Shown: positions 28,212 to 38,865 of the stretch, in pieces
Layout of the letters: every line of letters begins with the position of its first letter
How positions within the stretch are numbered: the first letter of the stretch is position 1
NCBI RefSeq assembly: GCF_000696095.1
Contig: NZ_BAYX01000007.1
Span: 62,001-126,000, forward strand
DNA length: 64,000 nucleotides
Direction: 5' to 3'
From: Rhizobium rhizogenes NBRC 13257
GTDB lineage: Bacteria > Pseudomonadota > Alphaproteobacteria > Rhizobiales > Rhizobiaceae
The notes under the pieces: model-generated
Database searches by the model: none
Told to the model about the DNA's origin: nothing
What the model saw: only the letters and a program-made list of their open reading frames with translations
Position numbers and translations under genes: made by a program

Positions 28212-28940
28212 TCAATGGTGGCCACCTTCGAGATAGGCCGCGCGCACTTCGGGATTGGCAAGCAACTCCCTGCCCGAGCCGCTCATTGTCACCCGGCCAT
28301 TGACCATGACATAGCCGCGATCGGAGAGCTTCAGCGCCGCAAAGGCGTTCTGCTCGACGAGGAAGACGGTCAGCCCCTGGGTTTTGTTCAAAACCTTGAT
28401 GGCCTCGAAGATACCCTTGACGATCAACGGTGCGAGGCCCAGCGAGGGCTCATCAAGCAAAAGCAGCTTCGGACGCGCCATCAATGCGCGGCCGATCGAC
28501 AGCATCTGCTGCTCGCCACCCGACAGCGTGCCGCCGCGCTGCGACTGACGCTCCTTCAGGCGCGGAAACAGGGTGAAGATCTTCTCGACGTCCTCATTGA
28601 AATATTTAAGCTTGTCGAGGCTCGCGCCCATCTGCAGGTTTTCATAGACCGTCATGCGCGGAAAGATGCGCCGTCCTTCCGGTGACTGCGCAATGCGCAG
28701 CCGGGCGATCTCATGCGTCGGCATGCGGGTGATGTCCTGGCCGTCGAAGGTCACCGAACCAGCGCGGGCCTGCGGGCTGCCGCAGATCGTCATCATCAGC
28801 GTCGACTTGCCGGCACCGTTGGCGCCGATCAGGCTGACGATTTCGCCACTGTTGACTTCAACATTGACGCCGGCAAGAGCGCGGATATTGCCATAATAGG
28901 TTTCGACGCCGTCAACTTTCAGAAGCGGTTGGCCCGTCAT
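28212..28940 (-). CDS. livF: Branched-chain amino acid ABC ATPase LivF/BraG
   Basis: A 242-residue ATPase with Walker A GANGAGKST (residues ~37-45), ABC signature LSGGEQQMLSIGRALM and Walker B LLLLDEPSLGLAP. It pairs with LivG under the LivH-LivM channel. Its start ATG shares one base with the livG stop (TGATG), which indicates coupled translation. Confidence 0.95.
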   Translation of the reverse strand: MTGQPLLKVDGVETYYGNIRALAGVNVEVNSGEIVSLIGANGAGKSTLMMTICGSPQARAGSVTFDGQDITRMPTHEIARLRIAQSPEGRRIFPRMTVYENLQMGASLDKLKYFNEDVEKIFTLFPRLKERQSQRGGTLSGGEQQMLSIGRALMARPKLLLLDEPSLGLAPLIVKGIFEAIKVLNKTQGLTVFLVEQNAFAALKLSDRGYVMVNGRVTMSGSGRELLANPEVRAAYLEGGHH

Positions 28941-29812
28941 CAGTGTTCACCCTCCTGGAGGTGCTCGACTTCGGCGATAACCTCTTCCACTTCTTCATCC
29001 TCGACGCCGAGATAGGCCGCGATCACTCTTGGATCGTTCTTGACCTGGTCCGGCGTGCCGTCGGCAATCTTTTGTCCGTATTCGAGCACGACCACATGAT
29101 CGGAGATTTCCATCACCACCGACATGTCGTGCTCGATCAGGAGGATCGACGTGCCGGCATCCTTGCGGATGTTGCGCAGAAACTCGTTGAGCACCAGCGA
29201 TTCGCGCGGGTTGAGACCGGCGGCCGGCTCGTCCAGGCACAGGAGTTCCGGACCGGTGCACATGGCGCGGGCGATTTCCAGGCGGCGCTGCGCGCCATAG
29301 GGAAGATCGCCGGCCGGATCATCGGCGCGATCGACGAGGTCGGCCTTCTCCAGCCAGAACCGTGCCAGCTCGATGGCATTCTTGGCCTCAACACTATACT
29401 TGCCGATACCAAGCAGGCCGAGCACCGTATAGCCGGATGCTTTCATCAGCTTGTTATGCTGCGCCACCAAAAGGTTTTCGAGCACGGTCAGGCCGGAGAA
29501 CAAACGGATGTTCTGGAACGTACGCGCCACCTTGGCTTCGCGGGTGATCCGGAAATCCGGCAGCCGCTCAAGGAGATATTCCTTGCCGCTCTTCTGGTGG
29601 AGCGTGATCATCCCCATCGTCGGCTTGTAGAAGCCGGTGATGCAGTTGAACACGGTGGTCTTTCCTGCGCCATTCGGTCCGATCAGCGCGGTGATATCGC
29701 CGCGCTTGGCCTCGAAGGAGAAGTCGTTGATGGCCATCAGGCCGCCGAAGCGCATCGAAAGATGATCGACCCTTAGCAGGACGTCGTCGGGGGTTGTGGT
29801 CACAGCGTTCAT
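28940..29812 (-). CDS. livG: Branched-chain amino acid ABC ATPase LivG/BraF
   Basis: A 290-residue ATPase with Walker [10 protein letters not shown], a signature region around [17 protein letters not shown] (PYGAQ form, usual for LivG) and Walker [14 protein letters not shown]. The C-terminal ~25 residues form an acidic tail ([15 protein letters not shown]). The start shares one base with the livM stop. Confidence 0.95.
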   Translation of the reverse strand: MNAVTTTPDDVLLRVDHLSMRFGGLMAINDFSFEAKRGDITALIGPNGAGKTTVFNCITGFYKPTMGMITLHQKSGKEYLLERLPDFRITREAKVARTFQNIRLFSGLTVLENLLVAQHNKLMKASGYTVLGLLGIGKYSVEAKNAIELARFWLEKADLVDRADDPAGDLPYGAQRRLEIARAMCTGPELLCLDEPAAGLNPRESLVLNEFLRNIRKDAGTSILLIEHDMSVVMEISDHVVVLEYGQKIADGTPDQVKNDPRVIAAYLGVEDEEVEEVIAEVEHLQEGEH

Positions 29813-31203
29813 CAGCCGTGGCCCTCCTTGGTAAAGCTGCCGGACACCGCTCTTCGCTCCTTGAGGAAGGCGGTCGGCTCACGAGTTCCGACAAAGCCGC
29901 GCGGTTTCACCAGCATGACGACCACCATGGCGAGGCCGAAAATCAGCATGCGGTAAAGCTCCGGCGTAAAATCGGCACCGAAGATAATCTTGAGGAAGCC
30001 CATGCTGCGCAATAGTTCGGTACCGCCGATCATGGCGATCGCGGCAATGGCGATGCCCTTTAGCGAACCCATGCCGCCGAGAACGACGATGGCAAGGATG
30101 ACCGCCGATTCAAGGAACACGAAGGATTCCGGCGAAACGAAGCCTTGGCGGGCAGCGAAGAAGGAGCCGGCAAAGCCGCCGAACATAGCGCCGGTGGAAA
30201 AGGCCGTCAGCTTGGTCGTCACGGTGTTGATGCCGAGCGAGCGGCAGGCGATCTCGTCTTCACGCAACGCTTCCCAGGCACGACCGATCGGCATGCGGCG
30301 CAGCCGGATCGTCACATAGGCGGTCAACGCGCAGAGCGCCAGGATGACGTAGAACAGGAAGATCTTGTACCAGGCCGACGACGTCGACAGGCCAAAGGTC
30401 CTGATGACGTTGTGCGGATCCTTCATATCGAAGGTGTAGAGGCCGAACAGCGATGCCTTGGTGATGTTGGAAATACCGAAGCTGCCCTTGGTGACATCGG
30501 TCCAGTTGGTGAGCACGATACGAATGATTTCGCCGAAAGCCAGCGTCACGATCGCCAGATAGTCACCGCGCAGGCGCAGCACCGGAAAGCCGAGGACCAT
30601 GCCCCATAGGGCGGCGAAAATGCCGGACAACGGCAACAGGATCCAGAAGGACAGGCCGAAATGCGTCGACAGCAACGCGTAGGAATAGGCGCCGACGGCA
30701 TAGAAGGCGACATAACCAAGGTCGAGCAGACCGGCAAGGCCGACGACGATGTTCAGGCCCCAGGCGAGCATCACATAGATCAGGATCTGGATGCCGAAAT
30801 TGTCGACATAGGTCAGCGATCCCTGCGGGCCGAAGAGCGCCAGCGCCAGCATCGGATAGACGAGCAGGAAGGCCAAGGCCATCTTGTTGAAGTTCTTCGA
30901 GACGAAGCCTGGCTCGGCCACGACCGGCGGCGCCTTCGCCTTGGTTGCCTTCCGTGCCGCCAGTTGAGGCTGGATGAAGACCGTAACCAAGAAACGACCG
31001 ACCGTCGCAATGGCGACGATGGATGCCAGAAGGCCCCAGCGCTGAACGATAACCAACTGGTTGTCGATGTTCTGATCGGTCTTTAGGCCGATATAGAGCA
31101 CGAACATGCCGAAGGTGATGAGCGCCGTCCAGAGAGCGTCGGTAAGCCCTTTCCGGACAAGGCCGGGCGCGGTCTTGCCTGCAACGAAATTTGAATTTGC
31201 CAT
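29812..31203 (-). CDS. livM: Branched-chain amino acid ABC permease LivM/BraE
   Basis: A 463-residue inner-membrane permease. About 110 N-terminal residues with extra hydrophobic segments and a linker rich in Lys and Ala precede the standard LivM core ([22 protein letters not shown]; the docking loop [17 protein letters not shown]). The long N-terminus is usual for the longer LivM subtype. It begins 4 nt after the livH stop. Confidence 0.93.
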   Translation of the reverse strand: MANSNFVAGKTAPGLVRKGLTDALWTALITFGMFVLYIGLKTDQNIDNQLVIVQRWGLLASIVAIATVGRFLVTVFIQPQLAARKATKAKAPPVVAEPGFVSKNFNKMALAFLLVYPMLALALFGPQGSLTYVDNFGIQILIYVMLAWGLNIVVGLAGLLDLGYVAFYAVGAYSYALLSTHFGLSFWILLPLSGIFAALWGMVLGFPVLRLRGDYLAIVTLAFGEIIRIVLTNWTDVTKGSFGISNITKASLFGLYTFDMKDPHNVIRTFGLSTSSAWYKIFLFYVILALCALTAYVTIRLRRMPIGRAWEALREDEIACRSLGINTVTTKLTAFSTGAMFGGFAGSFFAARQGFVSPESFVFLESAVILAIVVLGGMGSLKGIAIAAIAMIGGTELLRSMGFLKIIFGADFTPELYRMLIFGLAMVVVMLVKPRGFVGTREPTAFLKERRAVSGSFTKEGHG

Positions 31204-31207
31204 GGCG

Positions 31208-32110
31208 TTATACCTTCTCGACTTCCGGCCGTCCGAGGATACCGGTCGGCTTGAAGATCAGCACGTAGGCGAGGATGGCATAGGTCGCGACATCCTTATA
31301 CGCGATGGCGAAATTGCCCGACCAGAACGATTCGATGAAGCCGATCATCAGGCCGCCGAGAACGGCGCCCGGCAGCGAGCCGATGCCACCGAGAACGGCC
31401 GCAGTGAACGCCTTGACACCGGGGGTGAAACCATCGGTGAAATTGGCGACGCCATAATACATCAGGTACATCGTGCCTGCGACAGCGGCGAGTGCCGCGC
31501 CCATGATGAAGGTGACGGAAATGGTCCGGTCGACATTGATGCCAAGCAGCGCCGCCATCTTGCGGTCCTGCTCCGTGGCGCGCTGGGCGCGGCCAAGTGC
31601 TGTCTTGTTAACCAGGTACCAGAAGGCCGCGAGCAGGACGACCGTGATGACGAAGATGATGATCTGCTTCAGCGACAGCGATACACCGTCGAAATTATAC
31701 ACATCGCCCACCAGCGTCGGGATCGGCTTGTTGCGCGGGCCCTGAGCGACCTGGATGAAGTTCGACAGCACGATCGACATGCCGATTGCAGTAATCAGCG
31801 GCGCCAGGCGGAACGAACCGCGCAATGGCCTGTAAGCGATGCGCTCGATCACCCAGTTCCACAGGCTCGTCATCAACATGGCGACAATGAGCATGACCAG
31901 AAGCAAGACCGCCACCGGCAGACCGGCGAAGAACGATACAAGAACCAGATAAGTGATGAGAGCGGCGAAGCCACCGAGCATGAAAACGTCGCCATGGGCA
32001 AAGTTGATCATGCCGACGATGCCGTAAACCATGGTATAGCCAATGGCGATCAGGCCATAAATAGACCCGAGAGTCAGCCCGTTTAGGAGCTGCTGGATAA
32101 AATAATCCAT
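31208..32110 (-). CDS. livH: Branched-chain amino acid ABC permease LivH/BraD
   Basis: A 300-residue permease. It opens with [20 protein letters not shown] and carries the LivH signature [20 protein letters not shown] and, near the C-terminus, [20 protein letters not shown]. It is the first gene of the operon livHMGF-small protein-braC. Confidence 0.95.
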   Translation of the reverse strand: MDYFIQQLLNGLTLGSIYGLIAIGYTMVYGIVGMINFAHGDVFMLGGFAALITYLVLVSFFAGLPVAVLLLVMLIVAMLMTSLWNWVIERIAYRPLRGSFRLAPLITAIGMSIVLSNFIQVAQGPRNKPIPTLVGDVYNFDGVSLSLKQIIIFVITVVLLAAFWYLVNKTALGRAQRATEQDRKMAALLGINVDRTISVTFIMGAALAAVAGTMYLMYYGVANFTDGFTPGVKAFTAAVLGGIGSLPGAVLGGLMIGFIESFWSGNFAIAYKDVATYAILAYVLIFKPTGILGRPEVEKV

Positions 32111-32416
32111 ATGTCATTTCCCCTGGATGCGGAGTCTATGGACCGCATCTCTTATTGATTGAGGTTCCTTTCGAGAGGGCCCTTGGGCGCGATTCCATAC
32201 TGCTTTCGAAGGAAATGTGAAGCCAAAAAGGCAGGAAATTGACAAATTCTTTTCAAATGACTGTGCAATGGCGCAAATCGAACCAGAAATGGTAGAAAAA
32301 CGGCATGTTCCAGCTCAAAAAACAGCCAGGACAGCATAATAGATGGTTTAGGCCGAAAATATCTCTTCGGGAACAGGCTCTCCAGCGAGCCCGTTCCATT
32401 CGCTAGAGGCTGATGT
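32111..32416. other. Intergenic region between livH and the DMGDH-like gene
   Basis: About 306 bases, AT-rich in the middle. It should hold the promoter of the bra operon (minus strand) and the end of the dimethylglycine dehydrogenase-like transcript. I see no clear operator, riboswitch or strong terminator in it. Confidence 0.45.
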
Positions 32417-34843
32417 TCAGGAGCGCATGCGCGCACCGTCGGGATCGAACAGCGGCAGTGGCTGCAGCGTTGCCGGCACTATGTCGCCGAGCAGCTCGAT
32501 CGACCATCCTGGCATTTCGTCGGCAATCTCCTTAGGCACGTAGCCGACGGCAACCGAGACGCCCGAGGCGTGCGCGTAGCCGCCAGAAGTTACCCAGCCG
32601 CAAACGGCACCATCATGATAGATCGGCTCATCGCCGATGACGTCGGCATCCTTCACGGCCAGAATGAAGGTGCGTAGCCTCATTACTCCACCCTCGGCCT
32701 TCTCCTTGGCGGCCGCTGCCTTGCCAATGAAATCCGTCTCCTTGGAAAGCGCGACGAATCGGCCGAGCCCTGCCTCCAGCGGTCCATAAAGCGGACGATA
32801 TTCTCGTGCCCAGCTGCCATAGGATTTGTCGAGGCGCAGCGCGTTCAGGGCTCTCAAGCCAAAGAGTTTGATGCCGAATTCGGCACCCGCCTGCATCAGC
32901 AGGTCGAAAAGATAGCGCTGATGCTCCGGCTTCATCCAGATCTCATAGCCAAGATCGCCTGTATAGGAGACACGGCCGACAATAGCGGGCGCCATGCCGA
33001 GATCCATGCGCCGGATGGACATGAAGGGGAAAGCGGCTGAGGAGACATCCTGATGCGTCAGCTTTTCCAGGAGCTTGCGCGCATTCGGTCCGGCGATGGA
33101 GAGGCCGAGCAGCGACAGGCCGAGCGCCTTCAGCTCCACCGAGCCATCCTTCGGCAGCAGGGTTTCGAACCAGCGCATGTGATAGGCCTCCGCGATGCCG
33201 GAACCGATGACGAGGAAATCCCCCTCGCCCAGTTTGGCAAGCGTGAAGTCGCCGATCAGCTTGCCGTCATGTTTCAGCATCGGCGCAAGCGTCATGCGGC
33301 CGATAGCCGGAATGCGGCAGGCAAGTAGCCGGTCGAGAAAGGCTTCCGCACCCGATCCCTTGACCGAATATTTGGCAAAACCGGAGGTCTCCATCAGCCC
33401 GACGCTGTCGCGGACCGCCTTGGCTTCCGCACCGACGACATCGAAATCGTTGGACCGCCGCCAGGAGAATTGGTCGACCTCACCCTCGGGCGCGAACCAC
33501 AGCGCCTGCTCCAGCCCATAATATGCCCCGAAAACACCGCCCACCGCCTTGAGCTTGTCATAGATCGGCGTCGTCAGCAGCGGCCGCGCCGCCGGCAACT
33601 CCTCGTTGGGATAGCGGATGGAGAAGCGGCGAGTATAATTCTCGCGCACCTTGGCGTTGGTGTAGGCTAGTGTCGCGTAATCGCCGTAGCGCGAGACATC
33701 CATGGCGAAAACATCAAAGCCCGGGTCGCCATGGATCATCCAGTTAGCGAGCGCCAACCCGACGCCGCCGCCCTGGCTGAAGCCGGCCATGACGGCGCAG
33801 GCCGACCAGTAATTCGTCAGTCCTCGCACCGGCCCGACCAGCGGATTGCCATCCGGCGAGAAGGTGAAAGGCCCGTTGATGATCTTCTTGATGCCGGCAT
33901 TGTTGAAGGCGGGGAAATGGCGGAAGCCGACTTCCAGTTCCGGCGTGATGCGCTCGATATCCTCGGCCAGCAGCTCATGGCCGAAATCCCAGGGCGTGGT
34001 CACCGGCGACCATGGGCGACAGGCCTTTTCATAGGTGCCCATCAGCATGCCCTGCCGCTCCTGGCGCAGATAGATCTCGCCATCGAAGTCGACGCAGTGC
34101 ATCAGCTCCTTGCCAGTGGATTTGTTGAAGTCCATCACCTCGGGCATATCCTCGGTGATCAGATACATGTGCTCCATGGCAAGCACCGGCAGCTCCAGCC
34201 CGACCATGCGGCCGACCTCGCGCGCCCAGAGGCCACCGGCGTTGACGACATGCTCGGCGATGATCTCGCCCTGATTGGTGATAACCCGCCAGGAGCCGTC
34301 CTCACGCTGCACCAGATCCTCGACCTTGGTGTGCAGATAGATATCGGCGCCGTTCTTCTTGGCAGAGCGGGCATAGGCATGTGTGGTGCCGTAAGGGTCG
34401 AGATGGCCCTCGACGGGGTCGTAGAGAGCGCCGACGAACTGGTCAGGGTCGAGAAGCGGCATCATCTCGTGCGCTTCCTTCGGCGTCAGCAATGTCGCCT
34501 CCAGACCGTTGTAACGTCCCTTGGCGAGGATCGACTTCAGCCAGTCGAAGCGCTGCGGCGTCGCAGCCAGCATAAGGCCCGAGGTCATGTGCAGGCCGAT
34601 ATCCTGGCCGGAATACTCCTGGATCTCTTTATAGAGCTCGACCGTATATTTCTGCAGCTTGGCGACATTCGGGTCGCCGTTGATCGTGTGCATGCCGCCG
34701 GCCGCATGCCAAGTTGAGCCCGACGTCAGCTCGGATCGCTCAAGCAGGACGACATCCGTCCAGCCGAATTTCGTCAGGTGATAGAGTACCGAACATCCGA
34801 CGACACCGCCACCGATGACGACGACCCTGGCATGGCTTTTCAT
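32417..34843 (-). CDS. Dimethylglycine/sarcosine dehydrogenase-like flavoprotein
   Basis: An 808-residue two-domain enzyme. The N-terminal half is a DAO-type FAD domain with VVVIGGGVVGCSV (residues ~7-19) and STWHAAG, whose His46 is at the position that binds FAD covalently in dimethylglycine and sarcosine dehydrogenases. The C-terminal half (~from 430) is a GcvT/aminomethyltransferase domain that binds tetrahydrofolate and captures the methyl-derived one-carbon unit. The start at 34843 was chosen for the intact FAD motif and the upstream GGGGA; 20 further codons upstream look non-coding. It lies after soxG on the same strand with a 217-nt gap. Dimethylglycine is the likely, not proven, substrate. 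Confidence 0.85.
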   Translation of the reverse strand: MKSHARVVVIGGGVVGCSVLYHLTKFGWTDVVLLERSELTSGSTWHAAGGMHTINGDPNVAKLQKYTVELYKEIQEYSGQDIGLHMTSGLMLAATPQRFDWLKSILAKGRYNGLEATLLTPKEAHEMMPLLDPDQFVGALYDPVEGHLDPYGTTHAYARSAKKNGADIYLHTKVEDLVQREDGSWRVITNQGEIIAEHVVNAGGLWAREVGRMVGLELPVLAMEHMYLITEDMPEVMDFNKSTGKELMHCVDFDGEIYLRQERQGMLMGTYEKACRPWSPVTTPWDFGHELLAEDIERITPELEVGFRHFPAFNNAGIKKIINGPFTFSPDGNPLVGPVRGLTNYWSACAVMAGFSQGGGVGLALANWMIHGDPGFDVFAMDVSRYGDYATLAYTNAKVRENYTRRFSIRYPNEELPAARPLLTTPIYDKLKAVGGVFGAYYGLEQALWFAPEGEVDQFSWRRSNDFDVVGAEAKAVRDSVGLMETSGFAKYSVKGSGAEAFLDRLLACRIPAIGRMTLAPMLKHDGKLIGDFTLAKLGEGDFLVIGSGIAEAYHMRWFETLLPKDGSVELKALGLSLLGLSIAGPNARKLLEKLTHQDVSSAAFPFMSIRRMDLGMAPAIVGRVSYTGDLGYEIWMKPEHQRYLFDLLMQAGAEFGIKLFGLRALNALRLDKSYGSWAREYRPLYGPLEAGLGRFVALSKETDFIGKAAAAKEKAEGGVMRLRTFILAVKDADVIGDEPIYHDGAVCGWVTSGGYAHASGVSVAVGYVPKEIADEMPGWSIELLGDIVPATLQPLPLFDPDGARMRS

Positions 34844-35060
34844 CTGGAAATCCCCTGTTTTCGGCTCGAAGTCGCAAGGGGTTTTCCCTGCAACCGGCCG
34901 CATTTGCAGGGCAGCCTAGAGACTATCCAAGAGGCCAAATAGCCCGAACTGCGAAACCGATATGTCTGTTTGCGCCATAGCGATTGTTCGGATCGCGCCA
35001 TTCGCTTTCGGGCTTATGGACCCGTCGGAAAACCGCGTCACACCGCTCAGGATTGCAGTC

Positions 35061-35615
35061 TCAATCGGCGAAGCCGGCCGTCAACGCAAACTCGCGCCCC
35101 ATCTCCATCACCTCCTCGAAAACACTGCCGGCATAGGAGCGCGGCACGATGATTTCGAAACGGTCGGGGCCGGTGCGGGCGAGATTGGCGCTGACATGGC
35201 AGCACAACATGCTGGCCGACTGACCCTCGGCGAAGACCTGCGGATGCAGATCGACCGCCACGCATTTCGCCAGGATGCGGCGAACGCTCGGCCCGGAAAG
35301 GCGCAACACCACGCGACCGTCACTCTGCTCGAAAAAGGAAGCACGGGCCGCATCCAGCATGGCGAGGTCCCGCGCCAGGCTCTCCGCCGCGAGCGTCTCG
35401 GACACCGCCAGCCACTCGCCAGGCCCGACATGGCGCACGGAAATATCCGGCATCGCCTTCAGCGCCGCCAGCGTCCAGCCCTCCTGCCCAGCATGGCCAA
35501 GGACGGAGAAGATGACCGGGCGACGGACGACGGCGAGATGGTTCGGATTGGGCTCGGCCTCGAAACCGGAGATATGATCTTCCAGAACGTGCCTGTTTTG
35601 ATATGCGGCGCTCAT
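35061..35615 (-). CDS. soxG: Sarcosine oxidase gamma subunit
   Basis: This 184-residue small subunit of heterotetrameric sarcosine oxidase has family features DISVRHVGPGEWLAVSE, LRLSGPSVRRILAKCVAVDLH and VIVPRSYAGSVFEEVMEMGREF (in part read as IIVPRSYAGS). It begins 7 nt after the soxA stop and is the last gene of soxBDAG. Confidence 0.92.
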   Translation of the reverse strand: MSAAYQNRHVLEDHISGFEAEPNPNHLAVVRRPVIFSVLGHAGQEGWTLAALKAMPDISVRHVGPGEWLAVSETLAAESLARDLAMLDAARASFFEQSDGRVVLRLSGPSVRRILAKCVAVDLHPQVFAEGQSASMLCCHVSANLARTGPDRFEIIVPRSYAGSVFEEVMEMGREFALTAGFAD

Positions 35616-35622
35616 CAGACCC

Positions 35623-38580
35623 TCACCCTAAAAGCTTCTTGTTGTCGGGATCGACGAAGACCGGATTGCAGACCTCGGCAACAACCTCCTCGCCGCGTAA
35701 TCCGTCCCAGACGATCACATGTTCGCCGATCCGCTCGCGACCCGATTTCAGAAAGGCGAGCGCGATGAAATGATTGAGAACCGGCGAGAAGCAGGCCGAG
35801 GAGACATGCCCCTGATCATTCGCGGTCGACGGCTTGGCGCCCTCCCTCAGGAGGTGCGCGCCAGCCCGGATTTCCTTGCTGGCCTCAAGCGGCTTCAACC
35901 CGACGAGCTGGCCACGATCGGCGGCGGTCAGGCCGAAGCGGGTCGAGAGACGCTTGCCGATGAAATCCGGCTTCTGCGTCGACATCATCCGGCCGAGACC
36001 GACATCGTCGGGCGTGGTGCGGCCATCGAGTTCGTTGTGAGTGACATGGCCCTTCTCGATGCGCAGCACATTCAGCGCCTCGACGCCGTAGGCGCAGATA
36101 CCATGCGCCTTGCCCGCCTCCATGACCGCGTCCGCCACTGCCTCGCCGTAACCGGCGGGAACGGCGAGCTCATAAGCCAGTTCACCGGAGAAGGAGATTC
36201 GGAACAACCGCGCCTTCAATCCGCCCTTCAGCATCACCTCCGAAGCGGCGAGGAATGGGAAGAACGCGTCGGAAATATCGTCCTCGACGATCTGTTCCAG
36301 AACCAGCCGCGCCTTCGGTCCGGCAATCGCCATCTGTGCCCATTGATCCGACGAGGAGACGAAACGCACGTCGAGTTGCGGCCAGAGGTTCTGGGAGCAG
36401 AACTCCATATGCGTCATCACCTCGCCGGCCATTGCCGTCGTGGTGGTGAGGAAGAAGTGATTCGGCGACAGATGGCTCGTCGTGCCGTCGTCGAACACAA
36501 TGCCGTCTTCACGCAGCATCAGCCCGTACCGCGCCTTGCCGATCGGCAGCTTCAGGAAGGCATTGGAATAGAGCCGGTTGAGAAATTCGGCGGCATCCTT
36601 GCCGAAGATTTCGATCTTGCCGAGCGTCGAGACATCGCAAAGGCCGACATTGCTGCGGACATTCAGCACCTCGCGGTCGACGCTATCACGCCAAGTCCTT
36701 TCGCCGCCGCGCGCAAACCAGGCGGAGCGGTACCAAAGGCCGGATTCGACGAAAACAGCGCCATTTTTCTTCGCCCAGCCATGCAACGGCGATTCCCGCA
36801 CCGGATGCGCATGCTTGCCACGCGACGTGCCCGCCAGGGCACCGAAGGAGACAGGCGTGTAGAAAGGCCTGAATGTCGTCGTTCCCACAGCCGCCGGACT
36901 GACGCCACGCATGCCGGCGATGATGCCCGCGGCGTTGACATTGCCGAGCTTGCCCTGATCCGTCGCCATGCCGCTGGTCGTGTAGCGCTTGGCGTGCTCG
37001 GCATGGCCGAAGCCTTCGCGCAGTGCCAGACCCAGATCCTTGGTGTGCACGTCATTCTGGAAATCGACGAAGGCCTTGTCCTTGGCGCCCGGCAAATGCC
37101 AGGTCGCAGCAAAGGATGCATCGTAATCGCCCTCGACCTCCGGCACTTCCGCCGCATGCGCCTTGCGGCCAAGGCTTTCGATCACCTGCCGCGCCTTTGC
37201 AGCGCCATCGGCAAAGCAGCCCGAGACGTCCTCAATGCCGGCCGCAGAACCGGCAATCTCCAATTCGCCGCCGACCGTCGGCGCCATGAAGGCCTGCTTC
37301 TCCTCCGACCACACCGGCTTTGCGCCGCGCTGGCAGGCAAGATGAATGATCGGCGACCAGCCGCCGGACATGGCCAGCGCATCGCAGGCGATCAGCTCGT
37401 CCAGGCCACCGCGATCGGCGATGATGCCGCTGACGCGATATTTGCCCTTCGTCGCCTGCACGGTGCCGCCATGGATGACCCGAACGCCCTGCGGCGCTGC
37501 ATCCGACGCATCACTGCGCGTATCGATAATGGCCGATATCTCGACACCTTCGGCGGCCAGATCCTGCGCCGTGCGATAACCGGAGCCGCCATTGGTGAAC
37601 ACCGCCACCTTCTGGCCCGCCACCACACCATAGCGATTGAGATAACTGCGCATCGCGCCCGCCATCATCGCGCCCGGCTTGTCGTTGCCGCCGAACACCA
37701 AAGGCCGCTCTTCCGCGCCCGTGGCAAGAATGGCGCGTTTGGCCGCAATGCGCCACAGACGCTCCATCGGCAGATCGGGCGACGGCATTGCCACATGCTT
37801 CTGCACTTTTTCGACCGCGCCGAAGACATTGTCATCGTACCAGCCAACCACCGTTGTGCGCGGCATCAAGGTGACATTCTCGTAGCTCTGAAGTTCCTTG
37901 AGCGCGGTATGCAGAAAGGCATCGGCGGAAACGCCGCCGATCGACAGCCGTTCAGACAAAAGCGATCCGCCCAGACGAAATCCCTCATCGGCAACGACGA
38001 CACGCAGACCGGCACGCGCCGCCGTAATCGCCGCCATCAGCCCGGCCGGGCCGGAGCCGATCACCAGCAGGTCGCAATGCGCCCAGGCTTTCTCGTAGCG
38101 ATCCGGATCGGGCTCCATCACCGCCTTGCCGAGACCGGCGGCGCGGCGGATCAGCGGCTCGTAAACCTTCTCCCAGAAGGCTGCCGGCCACATGAAGGTC
38201 TTGTAGTAGAAGCCGGTGCCGAGGAAGGGTGACAGCAGCCCATTGATCGAGGCGACGTCATATTTCAGCGACGGCCAGCGATTCTGACTGACGGCGGTAA
38301 GGCCCTGATAGAGTTCGGCAACAGTCGCCCGCGTGTTCGGCTCCGTGCGCCCATCCTTGCCGATCGTCACCAGCGCGTTCGGCTCAGCCGAGCCCGCCGT
38401 CAGAATGCCGCGTGGCCGGTGATATTTAAAACTACGACCTACGAGCAGCTGGTCATTGGCAAGAAGGGCGGCGGCGAGCGTATCGCCCTCCAAACCCTTC
38501 ATATCCTTGCCGTCGAACTTGAACGAAAGCGGCCGGCTGCGATTGACGAGACCGCCAGCGGCGAGACGATAGGCCGTCAT
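35623..38580 (-). CDS. soxA: Sarcosine oxidase alpha subunit
   Basis: A 985-residue large subunit that oxidises sarcosine to glycine with the beta subunit, passing the methyl carbon to tetrahydrofolate. The N-terminal ~100 residues are ferredoxin-like (GRSFKYHRPRGILTAG). An NAD-binding fold follows (LLVIGSGPAGLMAA, ~170-183), and the C-terminal ~370 residues are a GcvT-like folate domain. The start MTAYRLAAGGLVNR at 38580 overlaps the soxD stop by 4 nt; the open frame further upstream runs inside soxD and is arginine- and glycine-rich noise. Confidence 0.95.
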   Translation of the reverse strand: MTAYRLAAGGLVNRSRPLSFKFDGKDMKGLEGDTLAAALLANDQLLVGRSFKYHRPRGILTAGSAEPNALVTIGKDGRTEPNTRATVAELYQGLTAVSQNRWPSLKYDVASINGLLSPFLGTGFYYKTFMWPAAFWEKVYEPLIRRAAGLGKAVMEPDPDRYEKAWAHCDLLVIGSGPAGLMAAITAARAGLRVVVADEGFRLGGSLLSERLSIGGVSADAFLHTALKELQSYENVTLMPRTTVVGWYDDNVFGAVEKVQKHVAMPSPDLPMERLWRIAAKRAILATGAEERPLVFGGNDKPGAMMAGAMRSYLNRYGVVAGQKVAVFTNGGSGYRTAQDLAAEGVEISAIIDTRSDASDAAPQGVRVIHGGTVQATKGKYRVSGIIADRGGLDELIACDALAMSGGWSPIIHLACQRGAKPVWSEEKQAFMAPTVGGELEIAGSAAGIEDVSGCFADGAAKARQVIESLGRKAHAAEVPEVEGDYDASFAATWHLPGAKDKAFVDFQNDVHTKDLGLALREGFGHAEHAKRYTTSGMATDQGKLGNVNAAGIIAGMRGVSPAAVGTTTFRPFYTPVSFGALAGTSRGKHAHPVRESPLHGWAKKNGAVFVESGLWYRSAWFARGGERTWRDSVDREVLNVRSNVGLCDVSTLGKIEIFGKDAAEFLNRLYSNAFLKLPIGKARYGLMLREDGIVFDDGTTSHLSPNHFFLTTTTAMAGEVMTHMEFCSQNLWPQLDVRFVSSSDQWAQMAIAGPKARLVLEQIVEDDISDAFFPFLAASEVMLKGGLKARLFRISFSGELAYELAVPAGYGEAVADAVMEAGKAHGICAYGVEALNVLRIEKGHVTHNELDGRTTPDDVGLGRMMSTQKPDFIGKRLSTRFGLTAADRGQLVGLKPLEASKEIRAGAHLLREGAKPSTANDQGHVSSACFSPVLNHFIALAFLKSGRERIGEHVIVWDGLRGEEVVAEVCNPVFVDPDNKKLLG

Positions 38581-38852
38581 TGCGCCGCCTCCCGCGCCTT
38601 GTCCGCCGCATCCGTGACGGAAAAGACCTCGTGGGTGACATTGCTGCGCTCGACGATCAGCCAGCGGCGGCAACCGGCCGCATGATGCCAATCTTCAAAA
38701 ATGCGCCCGCGCTCGTTGTCGCGGATATAGACGTAGCGATGCCAGTCTTCATCCGGCGCCGACGGTGCCGGGCGGACGACCGAGGCGCCGCGAATGGTGA
38801 ACTCTTCTTTCGGGCGCGTGCCGCAATGCGGGCAGTTGATCAAGCTTGCCAT
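38577..38852 (-). CDS. soxD: Sarcosine oxidase delta subunit
   Basis: A 91-residue small subunit that binds zinc in the tetrameric enzyme. The N-terminal MASLINCPHCGTRPKEEF supplies two zinc cysteines (Cys7, Cys10), with His and Cys in EDWHHAAGCRRW completing the site. It lies 13 nt after soxB and overlaps soxA by 4 nt. Confidence 0.94.
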   Translation of the reverse strand: MASLINCPHCGTRPKEEFTIRGASVVRPAPSAPDEDWHRYVYIRDNERGRIFEDWHHAAGCRRWLIVERSNVTHEVFSVTDAADKAREAAQ

Positions 38853-38865
38853 TGGTTTCGTGCCC

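Noticed and set aside
35719..38232. An 837-codon plus-strand frame opposite soxA
   Set aside because: It is a reverse-strand shadow of soxA; no domain, signal or ribosome site.
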